This document shows, piece after piece, positions 6,340-12,816 of a DNA stretch of 12,816 bases. The DNA is taken from the NCBI GenBank assembly GCA_023432075.1, contig JAEYVD010000872.1:1-12816 (forward strand), given 5' to 3'. Every line of letters starts with the position of its first letter. Position 1 is the stretch's first letter. The notes below the pieces were generated by a model. That model was not told the origin of the DNA, did no database searches, and saw only the letters and a program-made list of their open reading frames with translations. A program made the position numbers and the translations under genes. Origin of the DNA: Pseudomonadota bacterium. Lineage in GTDB: Bacteria; Pseudomonadota; Gammaproteobacteria; Burkholderiales; Burkholderiaceae_B.

Positions 6340-6379
6340 CGGCGGTGCGCCGCGCTGCCGCTGGCCGCCCAGGAGCGCC

Positions 6380-7369
6380 ATGACCATTTCCCTGATGCTG
6401 GGCTTCGCAATCGCGCTCGAGACGGCGTGGGGCGCGCTGGCGCTGTGGATACGCGCGCCGGTTTCCCCGCGCGGCAAGCGGGTTCTCGTGCTGGCATGGA
6501 TAATTTCCGCATTGGCGGCCATGGCCGGACTGGCATGGCCGCAGTGGCGTCCCGGTTGGGTGCTGCATGGCGCGGCGCTGGCCGTGCTGGCGGGTTGGTG
6601 GCTTCGCATCCGGCCGTCCAACAACCGCCCGTGGCTGGACGAAGTTGCCCGCCAGACTTACGGCGACATCCAGGGCAATGTGGTCACGCTGCACAACGTG
6701 CGCAACTTCGATTGGCGTTCGCGCACCGACTTCACGCCCCGGTGGGAAACACGCTGCTATGCGCTGGACACCCTGCAATCCGTGGACGTCGCCCTGTCCT
6801 ATTGGGGCCGTCCCGCCATCGCCCACGCGCTCGTGTCCTTCGGCTTCGGCCAAGACGATCACGTCGTGTTTTCGGTGGAAATCCGCCGAAAACAGGGCGA
6901 CAGCTTTTCCGAGATCGGCGGCTTTTTCAAGCAATATGAATTGAGCGTGATCGCCTCGACCGAGACGGACAGCCTGCGCGTGCGCACCAACGTCCGGGGC
7001 GAGGACAGCTATCTGTACCGCATCCACATGCCCGACGGCGCGCCGCGCGAGCTCTTTCTTGCCTACGTGCACGCCGCCAACCGGCTGCGCGCCACGCCCC
7101 GCTTCTATCACACCCTGACCGCCAACTGCATCACGATCGTGTTCCAGATGGCGCGGCGCATCGTGCCCGGGCTGCCGATGGACTACCGGCAATTGCTGTC
7201 GGGCTATCTGCCGGAATACCTGTACGAACGGCATGCGCTGCGCGGGGCCGCCAATGCCGCCGAGTACCGTCGCCGCGGCCGCTATACGGACCGAGCACGC
7301 GCCACGACCGATCCGGCCGAGTTCTCGCGCAACATCCGGCGCGGCGTGCCCGGCATCGCGCCGCGCTGA
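6380..7369 (+). CDS. DUF4105 membrane-anchored papain-like protein
   Basis: The 329-residue product has three N-terminal hydrophobic segments (about 3-24, 34-53 and 58-75), followed by a soluble domain that should face the periplasm. That domain carries the DUF4105 signatures: AHALVSFGFG with His149, FSVEIRRKQGDSFSEIGGFF (about 164-183), STETDSLRVRTN, EDSYLYR, and FYHTLTANCIT with Asn249-Cys250. DUF4105 is, to my knowledge, a permuted papain-like family related to the Lnb N-terminal domain, with the conserved His and Cys as presumed catalytic residues; no substrate is established. The last 45 residues are Arg-rich and atypical. ATG at 6380 follows AGGAG with four bases between. It sits 40 bases after the YiiX-type gene and probably shares its mRNA. 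Two papain-like proteins in one operon suggests joint action on the envelope. Confidence 0.85.
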   Translation: MTISLMLGFAIALETAWGALALWIRAPVSPRGKRVLVLAWIISALAAMAGLAWPQWRPGWVLHGAALAVLAGWWLRIRPSNNRPWLDEVARQTYGDIQGNVVTLHNVRNFDWRSRTDFTPRWETRCYALDTLQSVDVALSYWGRPAIAHALVSFGFGQDDHVVFSVEIRRKQGDSFSEIGGFFKQYELSVIASTETDSLRVRTNVRGEDSYLYRIHMPDGAPRELFLAYVHAANRLRATPRFYHTLTANCITIVFQMARRIVPGLPMDYRQLLSGYLPEYLYERHALRGAANAAEYRRRGRYTDRARATTDPAEFSRNIRRGVPGIAPR

Positions 7370-7379
7370 TAACGGCGCG
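7357..7379. terminator. GC hairpin at the convergent gene junction (weak terminator candidate)
   Basis: CGCGCCG (7357-7363) and CGGCGCG (7373-7379) form a 7-bp stem with a nine-base loop spanning the stop codon of the DUF4105 gene. It sits between convergent genes and could slow polymerase in both directions, but there is no T-tract, so intrinsic termination is doubtful. Confidence 0.25.
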
Positions 7380-7405
7380 CGCGGTCAGGCGTCAGTTTGG
7401 AAGGC

Positions 7406-8794
7406 TCAGCGGGCTGGCACGGCATCCTTGTAGATGACGCCGTCCTTCATGATGACCAGGAAGTTCTTTTCCGGGTCGCCGATCAGCGAGATGTTTTCAA
7501 TGGGGTCGCCATCGACCAGCAGCAGGTCGGCAAGCGCCCCCTCGCGCACCACGCCCAGGTCGCCCCGGTAAGGGTTGCGCTTGCCGGACAACTTCAGCAG
7601 CTCGGCATTCGTGCCGGTCGCCATGATGAGCGTCTGCGCTGGCGTGTACCACCGCGTAAGGCTGGCGAGGATCCTGCCCTGCTGCGTCGCCAGCTGGCTT
7701 GAAAAAAGAATGTCGGTGCCGAATGCCGTCTTCAGCTTGTACTTGATTGCCAGCTGATAGGTCCGGTCGGTGCCCGCAAAGACCTCTTGCGCCTTTTGCC
7801 ATTGGTCGGACCCGCGCGGAAAGGCGTCCGCCAATTCGTCCGGAAAGGGCTGCGTGCTCAGCCACACGCCCGATCTGGCCATCAGCTGCGCCGTTTCCTC
7901 GTCCATCATGCTGCCGTGCTCGATGCTTTGCACGCCGGCCTTGATGGCCCGCTGGATGGCGATGGGCGTGTAGGCGTGCACGGCCACGTAGGTGCCCCAA
8001 TCCGTCGCGGCCTCCACCGCCGCACGAAGCTCGGGCTCGGTGAACGTCACGACGTCCAGCGGGCTGTGCGGCGACGACACGCCTCCGCCGCCGGTCAGCT
8101 TGATCTGCGTTGCGCCCTGCATGAGCTGTTCGCGCGTGCGCAGGCGCACTTCGTCGGGGCTGTCGGCAATGGTGCTGTCGCCAGCCAGATCGTGCCGCGA
8201 CGCTGGCGCGCCCAGGGTGCGCGGCAAGTCGGCCATCGACCGGAAATCGCCATGCCCGCTGGTCACGCTGATCATCGCGCCGGACGGATAGATGCGCGGC
8301 CCCGGGATCACGCCCTGGTCCACCGCCTGCTTCAAACTGAAAGCCGAGCCGCCCAGGTCCCGCACCGTGGTGAAACCGCGCATCAGCGTCTTGCGGGCCT
8401 CCACGCCCGCGACGATGTTCAGGTACGTCGGGTCCTGGGTCATCGCGACGGCCAGCGGCACGCCGACGAACATGCTGTGCCAGTGCATGTCGATCAGCCC
8501 CGGCATCAGCGTGCGCCCGCCGCCGTCGATGACGCGCGCGCCGTCGGCCGCCACCTTGTCGCGCGACACCTTCTCGATGACGTTGCCGTGGACCAGCACG
8601 CTGCTCGCCGGACTCAGCTCGCCCGACGTGCCGTCGAAGATGCGCACGTTCTCGAACAGGATCCGGGAATCCGCCGCGGCCTGCGCGCCCGGCGGCGGCG
8701 CCGCCTGGGCCGCGGGCAGGGAATGGGAATGCGCCGTCGCAACCCCAAGAATCAACGATGCCGCCGTGAATGCAATGCCAGTCCTGACAACCAT
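7406..8794 (-). CDS. exported COG1228-type metal-dependent amidohydrolase (dipeptidase-like)
   Basis: The 462-residue enzyme has an N-terminal signal peptide (hydrophobic 7-20, an Ala/Pro linker to about 40), implying a periplasmic location. The amidohydrolase metal ligands are all present: DMHWH (His104, His106), IKLTGGGG (Lys232, the expected carboxylated lysine), AVHAYTP (His273), IEHGSM (His293) and FGTDILF (Asp361). The small beta-sandwich is split between the ends: ILFENVRIFDG and the C-terminal GALADLLLVDGDP. This is the COG1228/imidazolonepropionase-like group; characterised exported or bacterial members include Xaa-Pro and Xaa-Arg/Lys dipeptidases, which are often misnamed prolidases. 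The exact substrate cannot be read here. ATG at 8792-8794 follows AGAGGC. It is the last gene of the arcA-arcD run, 29 bases behind the SLC13 gene, which makes an arginine-containing peptide an attractive but unproven substrate. Confidence 0.88.
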   Translation of the reverse strand: MVVRTGIAFTAASLILGVATAHSHSLPAAQAAPPPGAQAAADSRILFENVRIFDGTSGELSPASSVLVHGNVIEKVSRDKVAADGARVIDGGGRTLMPGLIDMHWHSMFVGVPLAVAMTQDPTYLNIVAGVEARKTLMRGFTTVRDLGGSAFSLKQAVDQGVIPGPRIYPSGAMISVTSGHGDFRSMADLPRTLGAPASRHDLAGDSTIADSPDEVRLRTREQLMQGATQIKLTGGGGVSSPHSPLDVVTFTEPELRAAVEAATDWGTYVAVHAYTPIAIQRAIKAGVQSIEHGSMMDEETAQLMARSGVWLSTQPFPDELADAFPRGSDQWQKAQEVFAGTDRTYQLAIKYKLKTAFGTDILFSSQLATQQGRILASLTRWYTPAQTLIMATGTNAELLKLSGKRNPYRGDLGVVREGALADLLLVDGDPIENISLIGDPEKNFLVIMKDGVIYKDAVPAR

Positions 8795-8823
8795 GATCGC
8801 GCCTCTGGGTGAGTCATCCGCCT

Positions 8824-10644
8824 TCAGGACGGAAACAGGATCGGGATCAGCATCACGCTGACCACCAGGGAAAACAAGGTCAATGGGGTTCCGATCTTCA
8901 AATAGTCGGCAAACCCAAAGCCCCCCGCCACGCTGACCAGCGCATTGGAAGGCGTGGACACTGGCGACATGAACGCCGCGGACGACGCGATGGCGACCGT
9001 CATCGCAAACGCATAGGGCGAGGCATGCAGGCTTTCGGCGATGCTGATCGCCACCGGGCCCATCAGCACGGCGGTGGCCGTGCCCGACACCACCACGCCC
9101 AGCGTCACGGTCGCCACGAACACCAGCGCCAGCTGCCCGTAGATGCCCCAATCGCCCGAATAGTGCAGCAGGAACTGCGCCGCCATGTCGACGCCGCCGC
9201 TGCGCTTGAGCGCCAGCGCAAAAGGCAGCATGCCCACGATCAGGATCAGCGCCCGCCAGTTGATCGACCGGTACGCCACGTCCAGCGTGACGCAGCCGAA
9301 CAGGCCCATCATCAGGCCGCCGATCAGGCCCGCCATCACGTTGGGCACCCAATCGGTCAGCATCAGGAACACCACCGTCGCCAGCGAAAACAGCGCGTGG
9401 ATCGCACGGTTGGGCACCGGCACCAGCGAATCGGCTTCGACCGGCATGGCCAGGCTGACCAGATCGTGCTCTTCGGCCTGCAGCGAAAAAATGCCTGCCC
9501 ACGGGCCGACCACCAGCAGCGTGTCGCCCACGCGCATCTTTACATTCGGCAGGTCGCGCATGGCCGCCTTGCCGCGCCACAGGCCGACGACAAAGAGGCC
9601 GTGCCGCGCCAGCACCACCGATTCGCGGGCATTCGCGCCGACCAGCCGCGACTCCGACGGGATGATGACCTCCACCATGCCCACGTCGCGCGCCTGATCG
9701 GTGAAGTACACCCCGGACATCGCCAGCCGCTTGACCCGATGCCGCCCGCAAAAGCCCTCGATGTCGAAACCCTCGGCGTCCATGTCCAGGAGCAGGATGT
9801 CGCCTACTTCCAGCACGTCGTCCGGCGTCGGGCGCATCACGGCCCGCGCAAAGCGCGAGTGCCGCTCGATCGCGATGACGAACGCCGCCTTGCCCAGCTC
9901 GCCCGCCCACAGACCCAGCTGCCGCCCTGCCAGATCCGAATCGTCCAGCACCAGCAGGCGGCACGCCCGGTTCTGCAGGGAATACTTGGTGGCCCAGTCG
10001 CCAAAGCTGGGCCGGTTCGCGGCGCGCGGCCCCTGGCCCGCGTCGATAAGGTTGCGCGCAAACAGCATGTAGGCGATGCCGCCGGCCAAGACGACAATGC
10101 CGATTGGCGTGAAGTCAAAAAAGCGGAACCCCTCGTAGCCCGCATAGCCCAGCGCGCTATTGAGCACCAGGTTCGGCGTGGTTGCCACCAGCGTCAGCAT
10201 GCCGCTCATGGCCGCCGCCGCTCCCATCGGCATCAGGATCCGGCGGCTGGCCATGCCAGACTTGCGCGCGATCCGCAGCACGATCGGGATGAAGATGGCG
10301 ACCACGGCCGTGGAGCTCATCACCGCGCCCATCGAGCCGACCGCTCCCATCACCAGCAGCACCAGCCAGCCCTCGCTCTTGCCGCCGTGCTTTAGCAGCA
10401 GGTCGCCCACGGCCTGCGCCACGCCCGTGCGCACCAGCCCCTCGCCCACGACAAACAGGCAGGCGATGAGGATGATGTTGGGATTGGAGAACCCGTCCAG
10501 CGCCTCGCGGTAGGTCACCGTGCCGCTCAAGGGCAGCAGCAGCATGACCAGCAACGCCACGGCATCGGACCGGGGCCGGCCGATGACGAACAGCACGACG
10601 GCCGCGCAGAGGATGGTTAGGACGATTGCCAGTTCGCTGACCAT
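8824..10644 (-). CDS. SLC13-type transporter with two central RCK_C domains
   Basis: The 606-residue inner-membrane protein has two membrane halves (about 1-200 and 410-606) around a cytoplasmic middle. Half one contains SSTAVVAIFIP (111-120) and ATTPNLVLNS (154-163); half two has SGTATAVLMGP (520-530) and PVSTPSNALV (561-570). These are the paired ion/substrate loops of the divalent-anion:sodium symporter (SLC13/CitM) fold. The middle holds two TrkA C-terminal-like (RCK_C) domains, about 225-295 and 320-395, each ending in a strand such as VLEVGDILLLD or MRVGDTLLVVG; this architecture is common in YfbS/sulfate-permease-like relatives and may bind a small ligand that gates transport. Cargo may be a carboxylate or sulfate and is not determinable here. 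ATG at 10642-10644 has AAGGAG ten bases upstream. It lies 25 bases after arcD, and 29 before the amidohydrolase. Confidence 0.88.
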   Translation of the reverse strand: MVSELAIVLTILCAAVVLFVIGRPRSDAVALLVMLLLPLSGTVTYREALDGFSNPNIILIACLFVVGEGLVRTGVAQAVGDLLLKHGGKSEGWLVLLVMGAVGSMGAVMSSTAVVAIFIPIVLRIARKSGMASRRILMPMGAAAAMSGMLTLVATTPNLVLNSALGYAGYEGFRFFDFTPIGIVVLAGGIAYMLFARNLIDAGQGPRAANRPSFGDWATKYSLQNRACRLLVLDDSDLAGRQLGLWAGELGKAAFVIAIERHSRFARAVMRPTPDDVLEVGDILLLDMDAEGFDIEGFCGRHRVKRLAMSGVYFTDQARDVGMVEVIIPSESRLVGANARESVVLARHGLFVVGLWRGKAAMRDLPNVKMRVGDTLLVVGPWAGIFSLQAEEHDLVSLAMPVEADSLVPVPNRAIHALFSLATVVFLMLTDWVPNVMAGLIGGLMMGLFGCVTLDVAYRSINWRALILIVGMLPFALALKRSGGVDMAAQFLLHYSGDWGIYGQLALVFVATVTLGVVVSGTATAVLMGPVAISIAESLHASPYAFAMTVAIASSAAFMSPVSTPSNALVSVAGGFGFADYLKIGTPLTLFSLVVSVMLIPILFPS

Positions 10645-10669
10645 TGCCGTGCGGCTCCTTCCCGCGCCC

Positions 10670-12100
10670 CTAGAACGCCGTGTTGCCCGAGCTGATCGCC
10701 CACACGCCGATGCCGCACGAGACCAGCACCAGAATCAGGATCGGCCATTCGTACGGGGCAAAGATGTTGCCCCGCTGCTCCCGGCGGGAAATCAGAAACA
10801 GGATGGTGCCGGGCGCGTAAATGACGCACGACAGGATGAAATACCGGAAGCCGCCCGCATACACCAGCCCGGCCGCATAGACCGTGGCGGCCGCCGCCAG
10901 CGCCAGTTCGATCTTGCGCCGCCCGCTCCAGCCGTTGTAGGTTTCGCCGCGCACGGTCAGCATCAGCCCAAACGCGGCCACGAAGAAGTACGGCATCAGG
11001 CTCATTGAACTGGCCATGTTCTTGAGCAGCACGAAGGTGTCTTCGGTAAAGAGTGTGACGATCAGAAAGAGCTGCACGATGCCGTTGCTGAGCCAGAGCG
11101 CGGCCGCCGGCACGCCATGGCGGTTTTCGCGGCCCAGGAACGACGGCATGATGCCCGCGCCCGCCGCGGCGCGCAGCACTTCGGCCGCCAGCAGGATCCA
11201 CGCCAGATAGGCGCCCGCCACCGATACCATCAGCCCCACGCTGACCAGCATGCTGCCCCACGGGCCGACCACCGCGCGCAGCACGCCCGCCATGGACGGG
11301 TTGCGCAGCGCCGCAATCTCCGCGCGCGGCAGCACCCCGTATGACAGCATCGTCACCATCACCAGCAGCGCCAGCACCAGCAGAAAACCCACAATGGTGG
11401 CCACGGCCACGTCCTCGCGCCGCTTGGCGTAGCGCGAATACACGCTGGCGCCCTCCACGCCCAGGAACACGAACACTGTGACCAGCATCGTGTTGCGCAC
11501 CTGCTCGAAAAGACTGCCCTTGCCTTCACCGCTGAGCCCCTCGGCGATGTTCGCGCGCAGCACATCCAGGTCGACGGCAAAGGCCGCAAACACGATAAAT
11601 ATCGCGATCGGCACGACCTTGGCGATGGTGACGACCGTGTTCATGCCGGCGGCCTGACGGATGCCGCGCAGGATGAGGAAATGGGTGGACCACAACAGCA
11701 CCGAAGACACCAGCACGGCCGGCACTGTGTCGCCGTCGCCGAAGAACGGCAGCACGGCGCCCAGCGTTCCCTTGAAGATCACGAAGTAGCTGACGTTGCC
11801 CAGGCACGCGGCCGTCCAGTACCCCAGCGCGGCCAGAAACCCCAGGTACAGTCCGAAGCCGGCCTTGGCATACGCAAAGATGCCCGTGTCCAGATCGGGA
11901 CGCCGGCGCGCCAGGAACTGAAAGACCATGGCCAGCGTCAACATGCCCGTGCCGGCAATGACCCAGGCCACCATGCCGCCCACCGGACCGGTATTGCGCG
12001 CAAACACGCTGGGCAGCGAAAAGATTCCCGCCCCCACCATCGAGCCCACCACCATGGCGGCAAGCGCCATGCGAGAAAGTTTGGCAGTTTCCCCGGTCAC
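10670..12100 (-). CDS. arcD: arginine/ornithine antiporter ArcD
   Basis: The 476-residue APC-superfamily transporter has about twelve to thirteen membrane segments. The first contains VVGSMVGAGIFSLPSVFA (about 17-34), the G-x-G-A/G-I-F backbone loop that binds the substrate's amino and carboxyl groups. FAYAKAGFGLYLGF (about 75-88), LGYWTAACLGNVSYFVI and THFLILRGIRQAAGMN closely resemble ArcD of Pseudomonas, so I call it the basic amino acid antiporter that imports arginine in exchange for ornithine. Placement directly after arcA supports this. The start is GTG at 12098-12100, preceded by AGGAGAAG six bases upstream. Unlike the Pseudomonas arcDABC order, arcD here follows arcA, and no arcB or arcC lies downstream in the window. 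A perfect 11-bp hairpin stands in the 78-base arcA-arcD gap. Confidence 0.87.
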   Translation of the reverse strand: MTGETAKLSRMALAAMVVGSMVGAGIFSLPSVFARNTGPVGGMVAWVIAGTGMLTLAMVFQFLARRRPDLDTGIFAYAKAGFGLYLGFLAALGYWTAACLGNVSYFVIFKGTLGAVLPFFGDGDTVPAVLVSSVLLWSTHFLILRGIRQAAGMNTVVTIAKVVPIAIFIVFAAFAVDLDVLRANIAEGLSGEGKGSLFEQVRNTMLVTVFVFLGVEGASVYSRYAKRREDVAVATIVGFLLVLALLVMVTMLSYGVLPRAEIAALRNPSMAGVLRAVVGPWGSMLVSVGLMVSVAGAYLAWILLAAEVLRAAAGAGIMPSFLGRENRHGVPAAALWLSNGIVQLFLIVTLFTEDTFVLLKNMASSMSLMPYFFVAAFGLMLTVRGETYNGWSGRRKIELALAAAATVYAAGLVYAGGFRYFILSCVIYAPGTILFLISRREQRGNIFAPYEWPILILVLVSCGIGVWAISSGNTAF

Positions 12101-12136
12101 GATCTTCTCCTGAAAAGACCCAGTGCTTGCCGCGCC

Positions 12137-12168
12137 CGCGCGGCCGTTCCCCCCGGGACGGCCGCGCG
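12137..12168. repeat. arcA-arcD intercistronic hairpin
   Basis: CGCGCGGCCGT (12137-12147) and ACGGCCGCGCG (12158-12168) form a perfect 11-bp, all but AT-free stem with a ten-base C/G-rich loop. It begins 11 bases after the arcA stop on the - strand and has no T-tract. A partial terminator or a 3' exonuclease block that sets the arcA:arcD ratio are the simplest roles. Confidence 0.75.
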
Positions 12169-12178
12169 CCGGTCCCCG

Positions 12179-12816
12179 CTAGGCGGGATCGCGCGAGATC
12201 GGGCACGTCATGCAGTGTCCGCCGCCGCGGCCCCGGCCCAATTCCGCGCCAACAAAGGTGATGACCTCGATGCCCGCCTTGCGCAGCAGCGTGTTGGTGT
12301 AGACGTTGCGGTCATACGCCAGCACCACCCCGGGCGAGATGCAGACCAGGTTGGCGCCGCTGTCCCATTGCGTGCGCTCGCGGACATAAGCGTTGCCGCC
12401 CGTCTCGACCACGCGCATCTTCTTGACGCCCAGCGCCTCGCCGATCACGTCCACCAGCGAGCCCTTGTCCTTGTGCAGCTCCAGCGAGCCCGGGGTGTTG
12501 CCCGGCCGGTAGGAGAACGCCTGGACGTTGTTGACGATGTCGGGATACATCAGCACGCAGTCACGGTCCGCGAAGGTCAGCACGGTGTCCAGGTGCATGG
12601 CCGCCCGCAGCTTGGGCATGGCCGCCACGATCACCCGGTCGGCCGCGTTCTTGGCAAAGAGCGTGGCCGCCAGCTGACTGATGGCCTGACGCGACGTGCG
12701 TTCGCTCATGCCGATCATCACCGTGCGGTTGCCGATCGGCATGACGTCGCCGCCTTCCAGCGTGGCCAGCCCGTGGTCGGCCGTGGGATCGCCCCACCAG
12801 ACGTTCACCTTGCCGG
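12179..12816 (-). CDS. arcA: arginine deiminase, C-terminal half (5' end outside window)
   Basis: The 211 visible residues are the C-terminal half of arginine deiminase, which hydrolyses L-arginine to citrulline and ammonia in the cytoplasm as the first step of the arginine deiminase pathway. Visible signatures in order are [29 protein letters not shown] with the catalytic His, an ETGGN-to-QWDSGAN substrate-binding stretch, and the C-terminal [18 protein letters not shown] with the catalytic cysteine. The protein then stops with TAG at 12179-12181, the normal place for the family, so the 3' end is intact. The frame is open to the window edge; the full enzyme is usually about 410-420 residues, so roughly half is missing. 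It is the first visible gene of the run that continues with arcD; the promoter, and any Anr/FNR or ArgR site, lies outside the window. Confidence 0.95.
   Translation of the reverse strand, partial: GKVNVWWGDPTADHGLATLEGGDVMPIGNRTVMIGMSERTSRQAISQLAATLFAKNAADRVIVAAMPKLRAAMHLDTVLTFADRDCVLMYPDIVNNVQAFSYRPGNTPGSLELHKDKGSLVDVIGEALGVKKMRVVETGGNAYVRERTQWDSGANLVCISPGVVLAYDRNVYTNTLLRKAGIEVITFVGAELGRGRGGGHCMTCPISRDPA

Noticed and set aside
7406..9964. 852-codon - strand frame seeming to fuse the amidohydrolase to a long N-terminal extension
   Set aside because: The extension overlaps the SLC13 gene in another phase and is Gly/Arg/Ala-rich nonsense; the amidohydrolase has its own ATG, ribosome binding site and signal peptide at 8794.
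8809..10395. 528-codon + strand open frame opposite the SLC13 gene
   Set aside because: It is His/Arg/Gln-rich low-quality protein, the antisense shadow of a well-recognised GC-rich gene, with no family resemblance.
12101..12178. Anr/FNR-type box (TTGAT-N4-ATCAA) expected near arginine deiminase genes
   Set aside because: None seen in the arcA-arcD gap; the operon promoter would lie beyond the right edge.

Overview
The window reads as chromosomal DNA of a GC-rich betaproteobacterium of the Bordetella/Achromobacter (Alcaligenaceae) type. This rests on the overall gene style and protein resemblance; no rRNA or other marker gene is present to fix the taxon. Gene density is high, intergenic gaps are short (the longest is about 230 bases), and I see no tRNA, IS element, phage gene or CRISPR array.

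Layout. Positions 1-188 hold the tail of an unrecognised + strand gene. Three - strand genes follow: a small conserved protein with a possible leader ORF (192-512), a GNAT-like acetyltransferase (699-1355), and an ArsR-type regulator with its own terminator (1408-2222). The regulator is divergent from an MFS transporter (2303-3550), which converges on a PaiB-like FMN-binding protein (3555-4184). A long bulged hairpin lies at 4232-4280, between the PaiB gene and a 64-residue unknown protein (4320-4514).

The + strand block 4741-7369 looks like an envelope cluster: a DUF3313 lipoprotein, a 55-residue basic Pro/Lys-rich peptide, an exported YiiX-type permuted-papain protein whose GTG start overlaps the peptide's stop, and a membrane-anchored DUF4105 protein. 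The last three are spaced like an operon.

The rest, 7406-12816, is one - strand run transcribed from the right edge inward: arginine deiminase (arcA, 5' part outside the window), arginine/ornithine antiporter (arcD), an SLC13-type transporter carrying two RCK_C domains, and an exported COG1228-type metallo-amidohydrolase. Gaps are 78, 25 and 29 bases. The first two genes are the familiar arginine deiminase pathway, with ArcD exchanging ornithine for arginine. The last two are not part of the classical arc operon and occupy the place where arcB and arcC might be expected. An attractive but unproven reading is that the exported amidohydrolase frees arginine (or another amino acid) from peptides, ArcD imports arginine, and the SLC13 protein moves an anionic product or co-substrate. 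This extended arginine module is the most interesting part of the window. I found no clearly unprecedented defence or mobile system.
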